Assembly (NCBI RefSeq): GCF_030719215.1
Contig: NZ_CP120983.1
Span: 2,914,001-2,978,000 of the forward strand
Reading direction: 5' to 3'
Source of the DNA: Streptomyces sp. Alt3
Lineage (GTDB): Bacteria; Actinomycetota; Actinomycetes; Streptomycetales; Streptomycetaceae
DNA: 64,000 bases
The notes under the pieces are model-generated. The model worked only from the letters and a program-made list of their open reading frames with translations. It was not told where the DNA came from and made no database searches. Below, one piece after another: positions 55,573 to 63,216 of this stretch (its first letter is position 1; the number at the start of each line of letters is the position of its first letter). The position numbers and the translations under genes were made by a program.

Positions 55573-56124
55573 TCAGCCGAGGAGCGCGGCGATCGCCGCG
55601 GAGGTGTCGGTCTCGGCGAGCCTCGGGAAGATCTTCTCCAGGCTGTTGCGGTGGGCTCCGGCGTCCATGTCGGTGACCGCGTCGGTGGCGATGGTGACGT
55701 GGTAGCCGTGCTCGTGGGCGGCACGGGCGGTGGACTCGACGCCGATGCTGGTGGCGATGCCGGTGAGCACGACCTGGGTGATGCCGCGGCGGCGCAGTTC
55801 GAGGTCGAGCGCCGTGCCGTGGAAGGCGCCCCACTGCTGCTTGGTGACGACGACGTCGCCGTCGCGCGGGCCGAGCTCGGGCACGATCTCCGCCCAGTCC
55901 GCGGCGGGCTCGCCGGACCGGGCGGCGCCCTCGGTACGGCCGGGTGCGCCGCCCGTCACGCGAACCAGGAGGACCGGGAGGCCCTTGGCGCGGAAGGCGT
56001 CGGCCAGGGCCGCCGAGTTCGCGACGACGTCCTCGGCCGGGTGGGCCGTCGGGAGGGCAACGATGCCCTTCTGCAGGTCGACGACGACGAGTGCGGTGCG
56101 GGGGTCAAGGACGGTGGCGGTCAT
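55573..56124 (-). CDS. Isochorismatase-fold hydrolase without the catalytic Cys
   Basis: A 183-residue isochorismatase-like protein. Asp16 (VVDLQKG) and Lys95 (VTKQQWGAF) of the usual triad are present, but the third position is Gly128 in GIATSIGVESTARAA, where amidases of this family have Cys. It is therefore unlikely to be a nicotinamidase-type cysteine hydrolase and is closer to isochorismatase proper or another variant. AGGAG precedes ATG 56124. It follows the MFS gene by 64 bases on the same strand and may be its co-transcribed partner. Confidence 0.85.
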   Translation of the reverse strand: MTATVLDPRTALVVVDLQKGIVALPTAHPAEDVVANSAALADAFRAKGLPVLLVRVTGGAPGRTEGAARSGEPAADWAEIVPELGPRDGDVVVTKQQWGAFHGTALDLELRRRGITQVVLTGIATSIGVESTARAAHEHGYHVTIATDAVTDMDAGAHRNSLEKIFPRLAETDTSAAIAALLG

Positions 56125-56164
56125 GTGCGTACTCCTGGTTGTGCTGAGGTGGGGGTGATCCGGG

Positions 56165-56180
56165 GGCGTGCGCGCACGCC
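56165..56180. repeat. 16-bp palindrome between MFS and isochorismatase-fold genes
   Basis: GGCGTGCGCGCACGCC is a perfect palindrome located nine bases after the MFS stop codon. It may act as a weak terminator or processing site within the operon. Confidence 0.4.
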
Positions 56181-56188
56181 TCCGGGGG

Positions 56189-57625
56189 TCAGGTGCGGGC
56201 GCGCAGTGCCCGGTCGGTGAGGGTCAGGACGGTGAGCAGGACCGCCAGGACGACGGAGACCGCCGCCATGAGGTGCAGCCCCGCGTCGCTCGTCCCGTCG
56301 GCGTAGGCGAGAGCGATCAGGCTGGACGCGGTGATGGCCCCGATGTACTGGGCGGTCCGCTGGAGCCCCGCGGCGGCGCCGATGCTCTCGGGCGGTGCGT
56401 GGGCCTGGACCGCGGCCTGGTTGCTCGTGCCGATCAGCCCCTGGGGGGCGCCGAAGCACGCTCCGGCGAGGAGCAGCACGGCGAGCGGGGTGTCGCCGGA
56501 GAGGAAGGCCAGGATTCCCGCGCCAACGGTGAGCAGGAGGGCGGCCAGGGTGAGCGGGCCGCGCAGGCCCTTCGTCCGGGCCCCGAGCAGCGAGCAGACG
56601 AGCGCGGTGACGGACATCGGCAGCATCAGCAGCCCCGTGTGCCCCGGGGAGAAGCCCCGTGCCTCCTCCAGCCACTGCGTGAAGCCGTACATCACGCAGT
56701 AGATGAGCAGGTAGCCGAGCCCGTGGCGTGCGTAGGTGCGCAGCAGGGGGCCGTTATTCGCGAGCATCCGGATGTCGATGAACGGCTGCGGGGTGCGCAG
56801 CTGCCACCGGACCAGGGCTGCCGTCAGCACGCCGAAGGGGGCGAGCAGCCACCAGCGCGGGTCCGCGAGGTCGAGCAGGAAGAAGACCAGCACCGTCAGC
56901 GCGGCGGTGAACAGGCCTGTGCCCAGCGGGTCCAGGGAGAGCTTCGGCACGTTCCCGCCGGCCGCGGCCCCGCGCGGCGGGTCGGCCGGGACCCAGAGCA
57001 GCGCGGCGCCGAGGGCGAGCAGCGCGATGGGCACGTTGACGGCGAAGATGCCACGCCAGCCGACGACCGACACGAGGAGCCCTCCGAGCGCGGGGCCGAC
57101 GGCGGCGCTGCCCAGCGCGGCAAAGCTGAGCCTGGCCAGCACGGGGCGCGGGGTGGGACGGCCGAGGCGCCGCGACTCGTCGCGCAGGACGGCCATGGCC
57201 GCCGGATAGGCCGCCGACGTACCGATGCCGAGCAGCAGCCGGGAGACGATCAGCGTGCCGAAGCCGGGAGCGAGTGCTCCGACCAGCCCGGACGCGATGA
57301 CGACGACGAGGCCGGCCAGGAAGACGCGGCGCGGGCCGAGGGTGTCGGCGAGCTTGCCGAGGACGGGCTGGGCCACGGCGCTGGCCAGGTAGAGGACCGA
57401 GATCAGCCAGGCGGTGTCGGCCGCCCCGATGCCGAAGGAGTGCCCGATGGCCACCAGGGCGGTGGAGATCATCGTGGTGTTGAGCGGGTTGAGCAGGGAT
57501 CCCATCAGGAGCGGTGCGGTGAGCCGCGCGCCGAATCCGGCGGCCGGGGCGGGGTCCCCGGCCGTGACGGGCGGCGATTGGGCCTCCGTCGCCCCGGACG
57601 TCGGGTCCGCCCCGTGACGGATCAC
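56189..57625 (-). CDS. MFS drug-type efflux transporter
   Basis: A 478-residue major facilitator with 12 to 14 membrane segments. The first helix region (NPLNTTMISTALVAIGHSFG), the loop motif GKLADTLGPRRVFL and motif C-like GSAAVGPALGGLLV mark it as a proton-driven exporter of the drug-resistance type. Its start overlaps the stop of the MarR gene (ATGA, 57622-57625). Substrate is unknown; MarR-MFS pairs usually export the aromatic compound that inactivates the repressor. Confidence 0.92.
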   Translation of the reverse strand: MIRHGADPTSGATEAQSPPVTAGDPAPAAGFGARLTAPLLMGSLLNPLNTTMISTALVAIGHSFGIGAADTAWLISVLYLASAVAQPVLGKLADTLGPRRVFLAGLVVVIASGLVGALAPGFGTLIVSRLLLGIGTSAAYPAAMAVLRDESRRLGRPTPRPVLARLSFAALGSAAVGPALGGLLVSVVGWRGIFAVNVPIALLALGAALLWVPADPPRGAAAGGNVPKLSLDPLGTGLFTAALTVLVFFLLDLADPRWWLLAPFGVLTAALVRWQLRTPQPFIDIRMLANNGPLLRTYARHGLGYLLIYCVMYGFTQWLEEARGFSPGHTGLLMLPMSVTALVCSLLGARTKGLRGPLTLAALLLTVGAGILAFLSGDTPLAVLLLAGACFGAPQGLIGTSNQAAVQAHAPPESIGAAAGLQRTAQYIGAITASSLIALAYADGTSDAGLHLMAAVSVVLAVLLTVLTLTDRALRART

Positions 57626-58098
57626 TTGTCGACCAGCCGGCCGATGAGCTCGACGGCCTCGGCGAGCGTGCGGCGCTCGGCGCCGTCCAGTTCGGCGGTG
57701 ATCGCGTCGGCCAGCCAGCTCCGCTTGGCGGCCCGCACCCCGGCGAGGACGGTGCTCCCCTGCTCGGTGACCGACACGACCGACTTGCGGCCGTCCGCCG
57801 GATCGGGGGCGCGGGTGACGAATCCGTGTCCCTCCAGCGCCCCGAGCGTCAGCCGCATCGACTGGGGCCGGACGAGTTCGGCCCGGGCCAGCGCGGCCGT
57901 GGTGGCCGGACCGCCGTCCTCCAGCCTGGCGAGCACGGAGCGCTGGGAAGGGGTCAGCAGACTGTCCGCCGAAGAGCTCCGGAGGCGCCTGAGCAGCCGG
58001 CCGACCACGGCCGAGAGGTCCGTCGCCACGTGCTCGGCGGTCGGATCGGCAGGGCCCTGTGACGGGGCGTTCCCGGGATTCTCTGCGGTGTCGGGCAT
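57622..58098 (-). CDS. MarR family transcriptional regulator
   Basis: A 158-residue winged-helix regulator beginning MPDTAENPG. The DNA-binding region is LTPSQRSVLARLEDGGPATTAALARAELVRPQSMRLTLGALEGHGFVTRAPDPADGRKSVVSVT, with the wing at DPADGRKS. It most likely represses its own operon with the MFS exporter. I prefer ATG 58098, where TAGCGT ends 7 bases upstream; the longer frame from 58224 contains the promoter. Confidence 0.92.
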   Translation of the reverse strand: MPDTAENPGNAPSQGPADPTAEHVATDLSAVVGRLLRRLRSSSADSLLTPSQRSVLARLEDGGPATTAALARAELVRPQSMRLTLGALEGHGFVTRAPDPADGRKSVVSVTEQGSTVLAGVRAAKRSWLADAITAELDGAERRTLAEAVELIGRLVDK

Positions 58099-58134
58099 GC
58101 TTCCCACGCTAAAGATGGACAGGGCATCTTGCAA
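58099..58134 (-). promoter_or_regulatory. Leaderless promoter and MarR operator candidate
   Basis: On the minus strand TTGCAA (58134-58129), 17 bases, TAGCGT (58111-58106), 7 bases and the ATG form a leaderless promoter. An inverted repeat AAGATG-N7-CATCTT (58112-58130) fills the space between the boxes, where a MarR dimer would block polymerase. Confidence 0.55.
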
Positions 58135-58213
58135 GGCAACCTGTCTATTGTTCGGCAAAGAGCGGCTGAGCCGGGACGGAACCGCCCGGGCGGCGCGCGG
58201 ACCGGGGCCGCTG

Positions 58214-58256
58214 TTGCCCGCCACCGGGCACGCGATCTAGGGTGAATGCGCTTTCA
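58214..58256 (+). promoter_or_regulatory. Promoter and auto-operator of the LacI gene
   Basis: TTGCCC (58214-58219), 18 bases and TAGGGT (58238-58243) form a promoter. TGAATGCGCTTTCA (58243-58256), a near-palindrome with central GCGC, overlaps the -10 end and the start point. The same ATGCGCTT core occurs upstream of the sugar transporter. Confidence 0.6.
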
Positions 58257-58320
58257 GAAGAGGGCCGGGCACCCGTGGCAGCGGGCGCCTCGTACGAAGA
58301 AGAAGCGGACGGTCGGTCGA

Positions 58321-59376
58321 GTGAGCGCCCCCACGGTGTACGACGTCGCCGAGCGGTCGGGCGTCTCGATCGCCACGGTCTCCCGGGTCTACCGCAACCC
58401 GGACTCGGTGCGCGACCGGACCCGCGAGCGGGTGCTGGAGGCGGCCCGTGAGCTCGGCTACGTGCCGAGCGGCAACGCCCGGGGGCTGGCCAGCCGCACC
58501 ACCGGGGTACTGGGTCTCTGCTTCCCCGACTACGCCGACCCGGACGCCGAGGCCGACGCGGAGACCGACAGCGGGGCCGACGACGCCGCGATGCTGTACT
58601 CCGACCAGATCATCCGCGGCATGGAGCGGGCGGCCCGCCGCCACGGCTACGCCCTGCTGATCGCCGCCTCGTTGCAGGGCGGGCCGGAGAGCCTCGTGGC
58701 GAAGGTCGCGGGGCGGGTGGACGGATTCGCCGTGCTGGCGCAGACCGTGCCGACCGAGGATCTCGAGGTGATCTCCCGCCGGCTGCCGGTCGTGATGCTC
58801 GCCGGGCCGCGCGAGATCGACCACCTCGACCACCTCGTCGTCGCGAACGCCGCCGGGGAACGCGAGCTGACCCGGCATCTGATCGAGGACCACGGGCTCC
58901 GCCGGCTCGCCTTCGTCGGGGGCGACCCGGACTCCCCCGACGCCGAGGCGCGGTTCCGCGGCTTCCGGGAGGCGTGCGGCGACGCCGGGCTCCCGGTACC
59001 GGACGCACCGGACCTGCGGACCGGGATGATGACGCGGGCCGAGGGAGCGCGGGCCGCCGAGACCCTGCTCGACCGGGGCGGGGAGCGCCCGGACGCGATG
59101 GTCTTCGCCAACGACCAGATGGCGGTGGGAGCGCTGCGCGCGCTGGAGCGGCGCGAGGTGCGGGTACCGGAGGACATCGCCGTGACCGGCTTCGACGGGA
59201 TCCCGCTGAGCCGGATCGTGCGCCCGTCGCTGACGACCGTGCGGCAGCCGATCAGGCATCTGGGCGAGCAGGCGGTGGAGTTGCTGGTGCAACGCCTGGC
59301 GGACCCGAGCCGGGAGCCGGTGTCCCTGGAGCTGCCCGTCTCCCTGGCCCGCCGGGCGAGCTGCGGCTGCGGCTGA
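58321..59376 (+). CDS. LacI family transcriptional regulator
   Basis: A 351-residue LacI-type repressor. The N-terminal helix-turn-helix and hinge are SAPTVYDVAERSGVSIATVSRVYRNPDSVRDRTRERVLEAARELGYVPSGNARGLAS; the rest is a periplasmic-binding-protein fold (MVFANDQMAVGALRALERREVRVPEDIAVTGFDGIPLSRIV). GTG 58321 gives the usual start; the frame is open further upstream to ATG 58246, but that ATG overlaps the operator. It probably controls the sugar transporter and GH1 genes downstream and itself; the inducer is unknown, perhaps a beta-glucoside. Confidence 0.93.
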   Translation: MSAPTVYDVAERSGVSIATVSRVYRNPDSVRDRTRERVLEAARELGYVPSGNARGLASRTTGVLGLCFPDYADPDAEADAETDSGADDAAMLYSDQIIRGMERAARRHGYALLIAASLQGGPESLVAKVAGRVDGFAVLAQTVPTEDLEVISRRLPVVMLAGPREIDHLDHLVVANAAGERELTRHLIEDHGLRRLAFVGGDPDSPDAEARFRGFREACGDAGLPVPDAPDLRTGMMTRAEGARAAETLLDRGGERPDAMVFANDQMAVGALRALERREVRVPEDIAVTGFDGIPLSRIVRPSLTTVRQPIRHLGEQAVELLVQRLADPSREPVSLELPVSLARRASCGCG

Positions 59377-59388
59377 CCGGGCGGTAGG

Positions 59389-59434
59389 GACCGGGCACGG
59401 AGCGAGCGGTCCCGACCGGGCACGGAGCGAGCGG
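59389..59434. repeat. 21-bp direct repeat next to the esterase remnant
   Basis: A 21-base sequence (59389-59409) is repeated exactly at 59414-59434 with a 4-base gap. It sits directly after the LacI stop codon and touches the broken end of the esterase remnant. Confidence 0.85.
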
Positions 59435-59436
59435 AC

Positions 59437-59764
59437 GTCGGGCCCGGCCTCCTGGCGGCCGCCGTACCCGTGCCCGACGACGAAGCCGCGCTCCGCCGGG
59501 TCGTCGACGGGCAGGGCGAGCCAGCCGTCGGAGGCGTACGCCTCCGACGGAGGTGAAGGTGGGGCCCCGCAGCCGGACCCCGTCACGCTCCTCCCCGACC
59601 GGCCCGGCCACGGGAGCGGTGACGACCGCCCGGGCCTCGCCGTGGCGCTCCTTCCGGCACGCCTCGAAGTCCGCGGGCGCGTCGGGCGCCGGCACGCGCA
59701 GCAGGCAGTCGAGGGTCAGGCCGTGGCCCGGGGTGAAGGGAAAGCCGCGCGGGAACGGGGCCAT
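59437..59764 (-). pseudogene. Decayed N-terminal fragment of an acetylxylan esterase (AXE1/CE7 type)
   Basis: From ATG 59764 the minus strand encodes FPFTPGHGLTLDCLLRVP, PADFEACRKERHGEAR, EERDGVRLRGPTFTSVGGVRL, then after a one-base shift near 59530 DGWLALPVDDPAERGFVVGHGYGGRQ. Together these follow the N-terminal 105 residues of AXE1/cephalosporin-C-deacetylase esterases (compare the DF-FW, DGV-V-LTY-S and GW-A-P...HGY pattern). The catalytic domain is missing: the match ends at 59437 beside the direct repeat. The gene is frameshifted and truncated, hence a remnant. Such enzymes deacetylate xylan or xylo-oligosaccharides. Confidence 0.68.
59523..59548. repeat. 26-bp perfect palindrome at the frameshift of the esterase remnant
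   Basis: Two 13-base arms (59523-59535 and 59536-59548, CCGTCGGAGGCGT and its complement) meet without spacer exactly where the reading frame of the esterase remnant shifts. Confidence 0.8.
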
Positions 59765-59983
59765 CAGCAGGACGGCAGGTCTCCCGTCGCGCCCGACTCA
59801 CGCCGGGTCGGCAGCGCCCGCACGCCGAGCGTTCCGTCGAACAAAGCGGAATCGGTCACATCCACTTCAAATGCGCAAACAGTGTGCTTACGGTGCCACC
59901 GTCGGACCTCCAGGTGTCGAGCACGTTGCACGAGTGTGACCCAGCACCCTCTTGCGGATTCCCGAACGACTGCCGCAGAGTGA

Positions 59984-60010
59984 TGTATGCGCTTACAGGC
60001 AGCGCATACA
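59984..60010. promoter_or_regulatory. Operator of the sugar transporter operon
   Basis: TGTATGCGCT and AGCGCATACA (59984-59993, 60001-60010) form a perfect 10-bp inverted repeat with a 7-base spacer; within it TGTATGCGCTTACA (59984-59997) is itself a LacI-type near-palindrome matching the site before the LacI gene. It lies 28 bases before the start codon of the binding protein. Confidence 0.65.
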
Positions 60011-60037
60011 TTCGGATTGCTCGAGGAGGAGCCCTCC

Positions 60038-61285
60038 ATGTCCCGCACCGCCAGAACCGCCTCCGCCGCCCTCACCGTGGCACTCGCCCTCGGCGTCTCC
60101 GCCTGCGGAGGCTCGGGCGGTGACGACGTCGCCGCGGATGCGAAGCAGACGCTGACCGTCTGGGCCATGGGCGCCGAGGGCGAGAAGCTCGCGGAGGTGG
60201 CCGAGGTGTACGAGAAGGCCAACCCCAACGTCACCGTCAAGGTCACCCCGGTCGGCTGGGACGTCGCCCACCAGAAGCTCGTCTCCGCCGCCGCGGCCGG
60301 CACCATGCCGGACGTGGCCCAGATGGGCGGCAGTTACATGGGCGAGTTCGCCGAGCTCGGTGTCCTGGAGCCGGTCGACACGAAGACGTTCGACAAGGGC
60401 GACTTCTTCCCCGCGGGCTGGAGCCAGGGCGAGGTGGACGGCACCGCGTACGGCGTCCCGTGGTACGTCGACACCCGGGTCCTCTACTACCGCACCGACC
60501 TCGCGAAGAAGGCAGGCGTCGACAAGGCGCCCGCCGACTGGCAGGAGATGCGGTCCCTCGCGGCCGCGTACCAGGAGAAGGCCGGCACCAAGTGGGGCCT
60601 GTCCATCCAGCCCAGCGGTCTGGACACGGTGCAGAACTTCTACCCCTTCCTCTACTCCGCCGGCGGCGCGATCCTCGACGACAAGGGCGAGGCGGTCATC
60701 GACAGCCCCGAGGCCGTCACCGCGCTCAAGGAGTACGGCGCCTACTTCGACAAGGGCCTCTCCAACAAGTCGGTGCAGCCCGGCTACGACGTCGTGAAGG
60801 ACTTCGGCAACGGCCGGGTCCCCATGTTCTTCGGCGGCCCGTGGCACGTGACCCTGCTGAACGAGGGCCAGCCGCAGATCAAGGGCAAGTGGGCCGTGGC
60901 CCCCGTCCCGGCCGGCACGTCCTCGGTCTCGATGGCGGGCGGCTCCTCCCTGGTCGTCTCCAAGGACAGCGAGCACAAGGCGGCGGCGACCGCGTTCATC
61001 AAGTACCTCACGGACACCGAGGGCCAGGCCGACTGGTACGAGCGCACCAAGGACCTCCCCGCGAACACCGCGGCGTGGGACTCCGGCAAGCTCGCCGACG
61101 ACGCGAACCTCCAGGTCTTCAGGAAGCAGATGGACACCGCCAAGTCCTCGCCCTCCACTGCACAGCTGACGGAGATCACCGACAAGGTCGACCAGGCCAT
61201 CGCGAAGGTGACGCAGGGCAAGGCTTCCGCCGAGGACGCGCTGAAGACCGCGCAGTCCGAGATCGAAGGCATCGTGAAGCAGTAG
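60038..61285 (+). CDS. Sugar-binding lipoprotein (solute-binding family 1)
   Basis: A 415-residue extracellular lipoprotein. The signal region ALTVALALGVSAC ends at the lipid-modified Cys (about residue 23). The mature protein is a family 1 carbohydrate-binding protein: LTVWAMGAEGEKLAEVAEVYEKANPNVTVKVTPVGWDVAHQKLVSAAAAGTMPDVAQMG and, later, FFGGPWHVTLLN. GAGGAGGAG precedes ATG 60038. It starts an operon with two permeases and a GH1 enzyme and should bind the oligosaccharide that the enzyme later cleaves. Confidence 0.94.
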   Translation: MSRTARTASAALTVALALGVSACGGSGGDDVAADAKQTLTVWAMGAEGEKLAEVAEVYEKANPNVTVKVTPVGWDVAHQKLVSAAAAGTMPDVAQMGGSYMGEFAELGVLEPVDTKTFDKGDFFPAGWSQGEVDGTAYGVPWYVDTRVLYYRTDLAKKAGVDKAPADWQEMRSLAAAYQEKAGTKWGLSIQPSGLDTVQNFYPFLYSAGGAILDDKGEAVIDSPEAVTALKEYGAYFDKGLSNKSVQPGYDVVKDFGNGRVPMFFGGPWHVTLLNEGQPQIKGKWAVAPVPAGTSSVSMAGGSSLVVSKDSEHKAAATAFIKYLTDTEGQADWYERTKDLPANTAAWDSGKLADDANLQVFRKQMDTAKSSPSTAQLTEITDKVDQAIAKVTQGKASAEDALKTAQSEIEGIVKQ

Positions 61286-61287
61286 TC

Positions 61288-62274
61288 ATGGGCACCACGA
61301 CCTCAGCGGCCGCGGAGCCGGCCAAGGTGAAGGACGGCCCCGGGGCACCCGCGCCCGGGGCCGGGCGGCAGGGACGCCCGCGCGGAAAGCGCTCGATGGG
61401 TGTGCAGAACGCGGCGGGCTGGCTGTTCTCCACCCCCTTCCTCGTCCTGTTCACCGTCTTCATGGCGTTCCCCATCCTCGCCACGCTGCTGATGAGCTTC
61501 ACGGACTTCGGGCTGCGCAACGTCACACGGCCATGGGAAGCGAACTTCATCGGCTTCGAGAACTACACCGAGCTGTTCGGCGACGAGAAGTTCCTCAAGT
61601 CGCTCTTCAACACGGCGTACTTCGTCGTGGTGGGCGTCCCCCTGACGATCGCCCTGGGCCTGGTCGTCGCCGTGCTGCTGAACAACGGCATCGACCGGGC
61701 GCGGACCTTCTTCCGGGTCGGCTTCTACGCCCCGGTGGTCACCACGATCGTGGCGGTCGCCGTGGTGTGGCGGTTCGTCCTGGACCCGAGTGACGGACTC
61801 GTGGCGGGGCTCTTCTCCGAGGTGGGCCTCACCGCGCCGGACTTCCTCGGCTCCGGGACCCTGGCCATGCCGTCGATGATCGCGATGGCGGTCTGGCGCA
61901 ACGTGGGCACGGTCATGGTGCTCTTCATCGCGGGTCTCCAGGCCATCCCGGCCGAGGTCCGGGAGGCCGCACGGCTCGACGGGGCCGGCGTCTGGCAGGA
62001 GTTCCGGGGGATCACGGTGCCGCTGCTCCGGCCCACGCTGCTCTACGCCACCGTGATCACGACCATCGGCTACCTCAACGTCTTCGAGGAACCGTTCGTG
62101 ATGACGCAGGGCGGCCCCTCCGACTCCACGCTCACCGTGTCGCTGAACATGTACCGCGAGGGCTTCAACTTCTTCCACATGGGCTACGCGAGCGCCATGG
62201 CGTACGTCCTGTTCGTGGTGATCATGGGCATCACGGTGCTGCAGCTCCGACTGCTGAAGGACAACACCAAATGA
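61288..62274 (+). CDS. Sugar ABC transporter permease (MalF type)
   Basis: A 328-residue membrane protein with a Gly/Pro/Lys-rich cytoplasmic N-terminus (about 45 residues) and six helices. The coupling loop is EAARLDGAGVWQEFRGITVPLLRPT. It starts two bases after the binding-protein stop without a good ribosome site, so translation is probably coupled. No ATPase gene follows, as in other Streptomyces sugar importers that use the shared ATPase MsiK. Confidence 0.94.
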   Translation: MGTTTSAAAEPAKVKDGPGAPAPGAGRQGRPRGKRSMGVQNAAGWLFSTPFLVLFTVFMAFPILATLLMSFTDFGLRNVTRPWEANFIGFENYTELFGDEKFLKSLFNTAYFVVVGVPLTIALGLVVAVLLNNGIDRARTFFRVGFYAPVVTTIVAVAVVWRFVLDPSDGLVAGLFSEVGLTAPDFLGSGTLAMPSMIAMAVWRNVGTVMVLFIAGLQAIPAEVREAARLDGAGVWQEFRGITVPLLRPTLLYATVITTIGYLNVFEEPFVMTQGGPSDSTLTVSLNMYREGFNFFHMGYASAMAYVLFVVIMGITVLQLRLLKDNTK

Positions 62275-63140
62275 CCGTCGGCCGAGCACCCGCGCGTACG
62301 GCGCCCACGGGCGCGCCCCGGAACCTGAGGCGTCCTCTGGTCCACGTCCTGCTCTCCCTGGGCCTGCTGATCATGTCGGCGCCCTTCCTCTGGATGGCGC
62401 TCTCGTCGTTCAAGACGACGAGTGAGCTCTCGGCCAGTCCCCCGGTGTGGATCCCCACCGAGTGGACCCTGGCGAACTTCCGGGAGCTGCTGGACAAGCT
62501 GGACCTGCCGCTCTACTTCATGAACTCCGTGATCGTGGCGGTGCTGGTCACCGTCTCGAACCTGGTGTTCTGCTCGATGCTCGGCTACGCCCTGGCCAAG
62601 CTGAGGTTCACAGGCCGCGACAAGATCTTCGGTGTGGTCCTCGGTGCCCTGATGGTGCCCGGGAACCTGATGCTGCTGCCGCTGTTCGTGCTGATGAGCA
62701 AGCTGAAGCTGATCGACTCGTACGCCGGTCTGGTGCTGCCCTTCGCGGCCGGGGCGTTCGGCGTGTTCCTGATGCGGCAGTTCATGCAGTCGATCCCGGA
62801 CGAGCTGCTGGAGGCCGCCCGGATGGACGGCGCCGGTGAGTGGTACATCTTCTGGCGGATCGTCATGCCGCTGGTCAAGCCCGCTCTCGCGACGCTCTCG
62901 ATCTTCACGTTCCTCGGTTCCTGGAACAACTTCGTCTGGCCGCTGATCGCGACCAACGATCCGGACAAGTACACGCTGCCGGTCGCCCTGGCCACGTTCG
63001 CCACCGACCCCAACAAGGCCGGCGGCTCCAACGGCATGCTGATGGCCGGGGCGTTCCTGGTCGTGCTCCCGGTGCTGATCCTCTTCATCGCCCTGCAGCG
63101 GCACTTCACCCAGGGCATCGCCACGGCGGGCATGAAGTAG
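62271..63140 (+). CDS. Sugar ABC transporter permease (MalG type)
   Basis: A 289-residue membrane protein with six helices, the MalG-type N-terminal pattern LLIMSAPFLWMALSSFKTTSEL and the coupling loop EAARMDGAGEWYIFWRIVMPLVKPA. It overlaps the previous permease by four bases (ATGA). It forms the channel with the MalF-type subunit. Confidence 0.95.
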   Translation: MTVGRAPARTAPTGAPRNLRRPLVHVLLSLGLLIMSAPFLWMALSSFKTTSELSASPPVWIPTEWTLANFRELLDKLDLPLYFMNSVIVAVLVTVSNLVFCSMLGYALAKLRFTGRDKIFGVVLGALMVPGNLMLLPLFVLMSKLKLIDSYAGLVLPFAAGAFGVFLMRQFMQSIPDELLEAARMDGAGEWYIFWRIVMPLVKPALATLSIFTFLGSWNNFVWPLIATNDPDKYTLPVALATFATDPNKAGGSNGMLMAGAFLVVLPVLILFIALQRHFTQGIATAGMK

Positions 63141-63216
63141 CCCGCCGCACGTACGCACACGAGGCCGCACCCCACCTCGCGGCCGCGCCCCTTCACGCAC
63201 AGAAAGACACTCCGCG

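Noticed and set aside
61288..63140. Search for an ATPase gene in the sugar transporter operon
   Set aside because: None is present between the permeases and the GH1 gene; this is normal for Streptomyces sugar importers that use a shared ATPase, not a gene loss.
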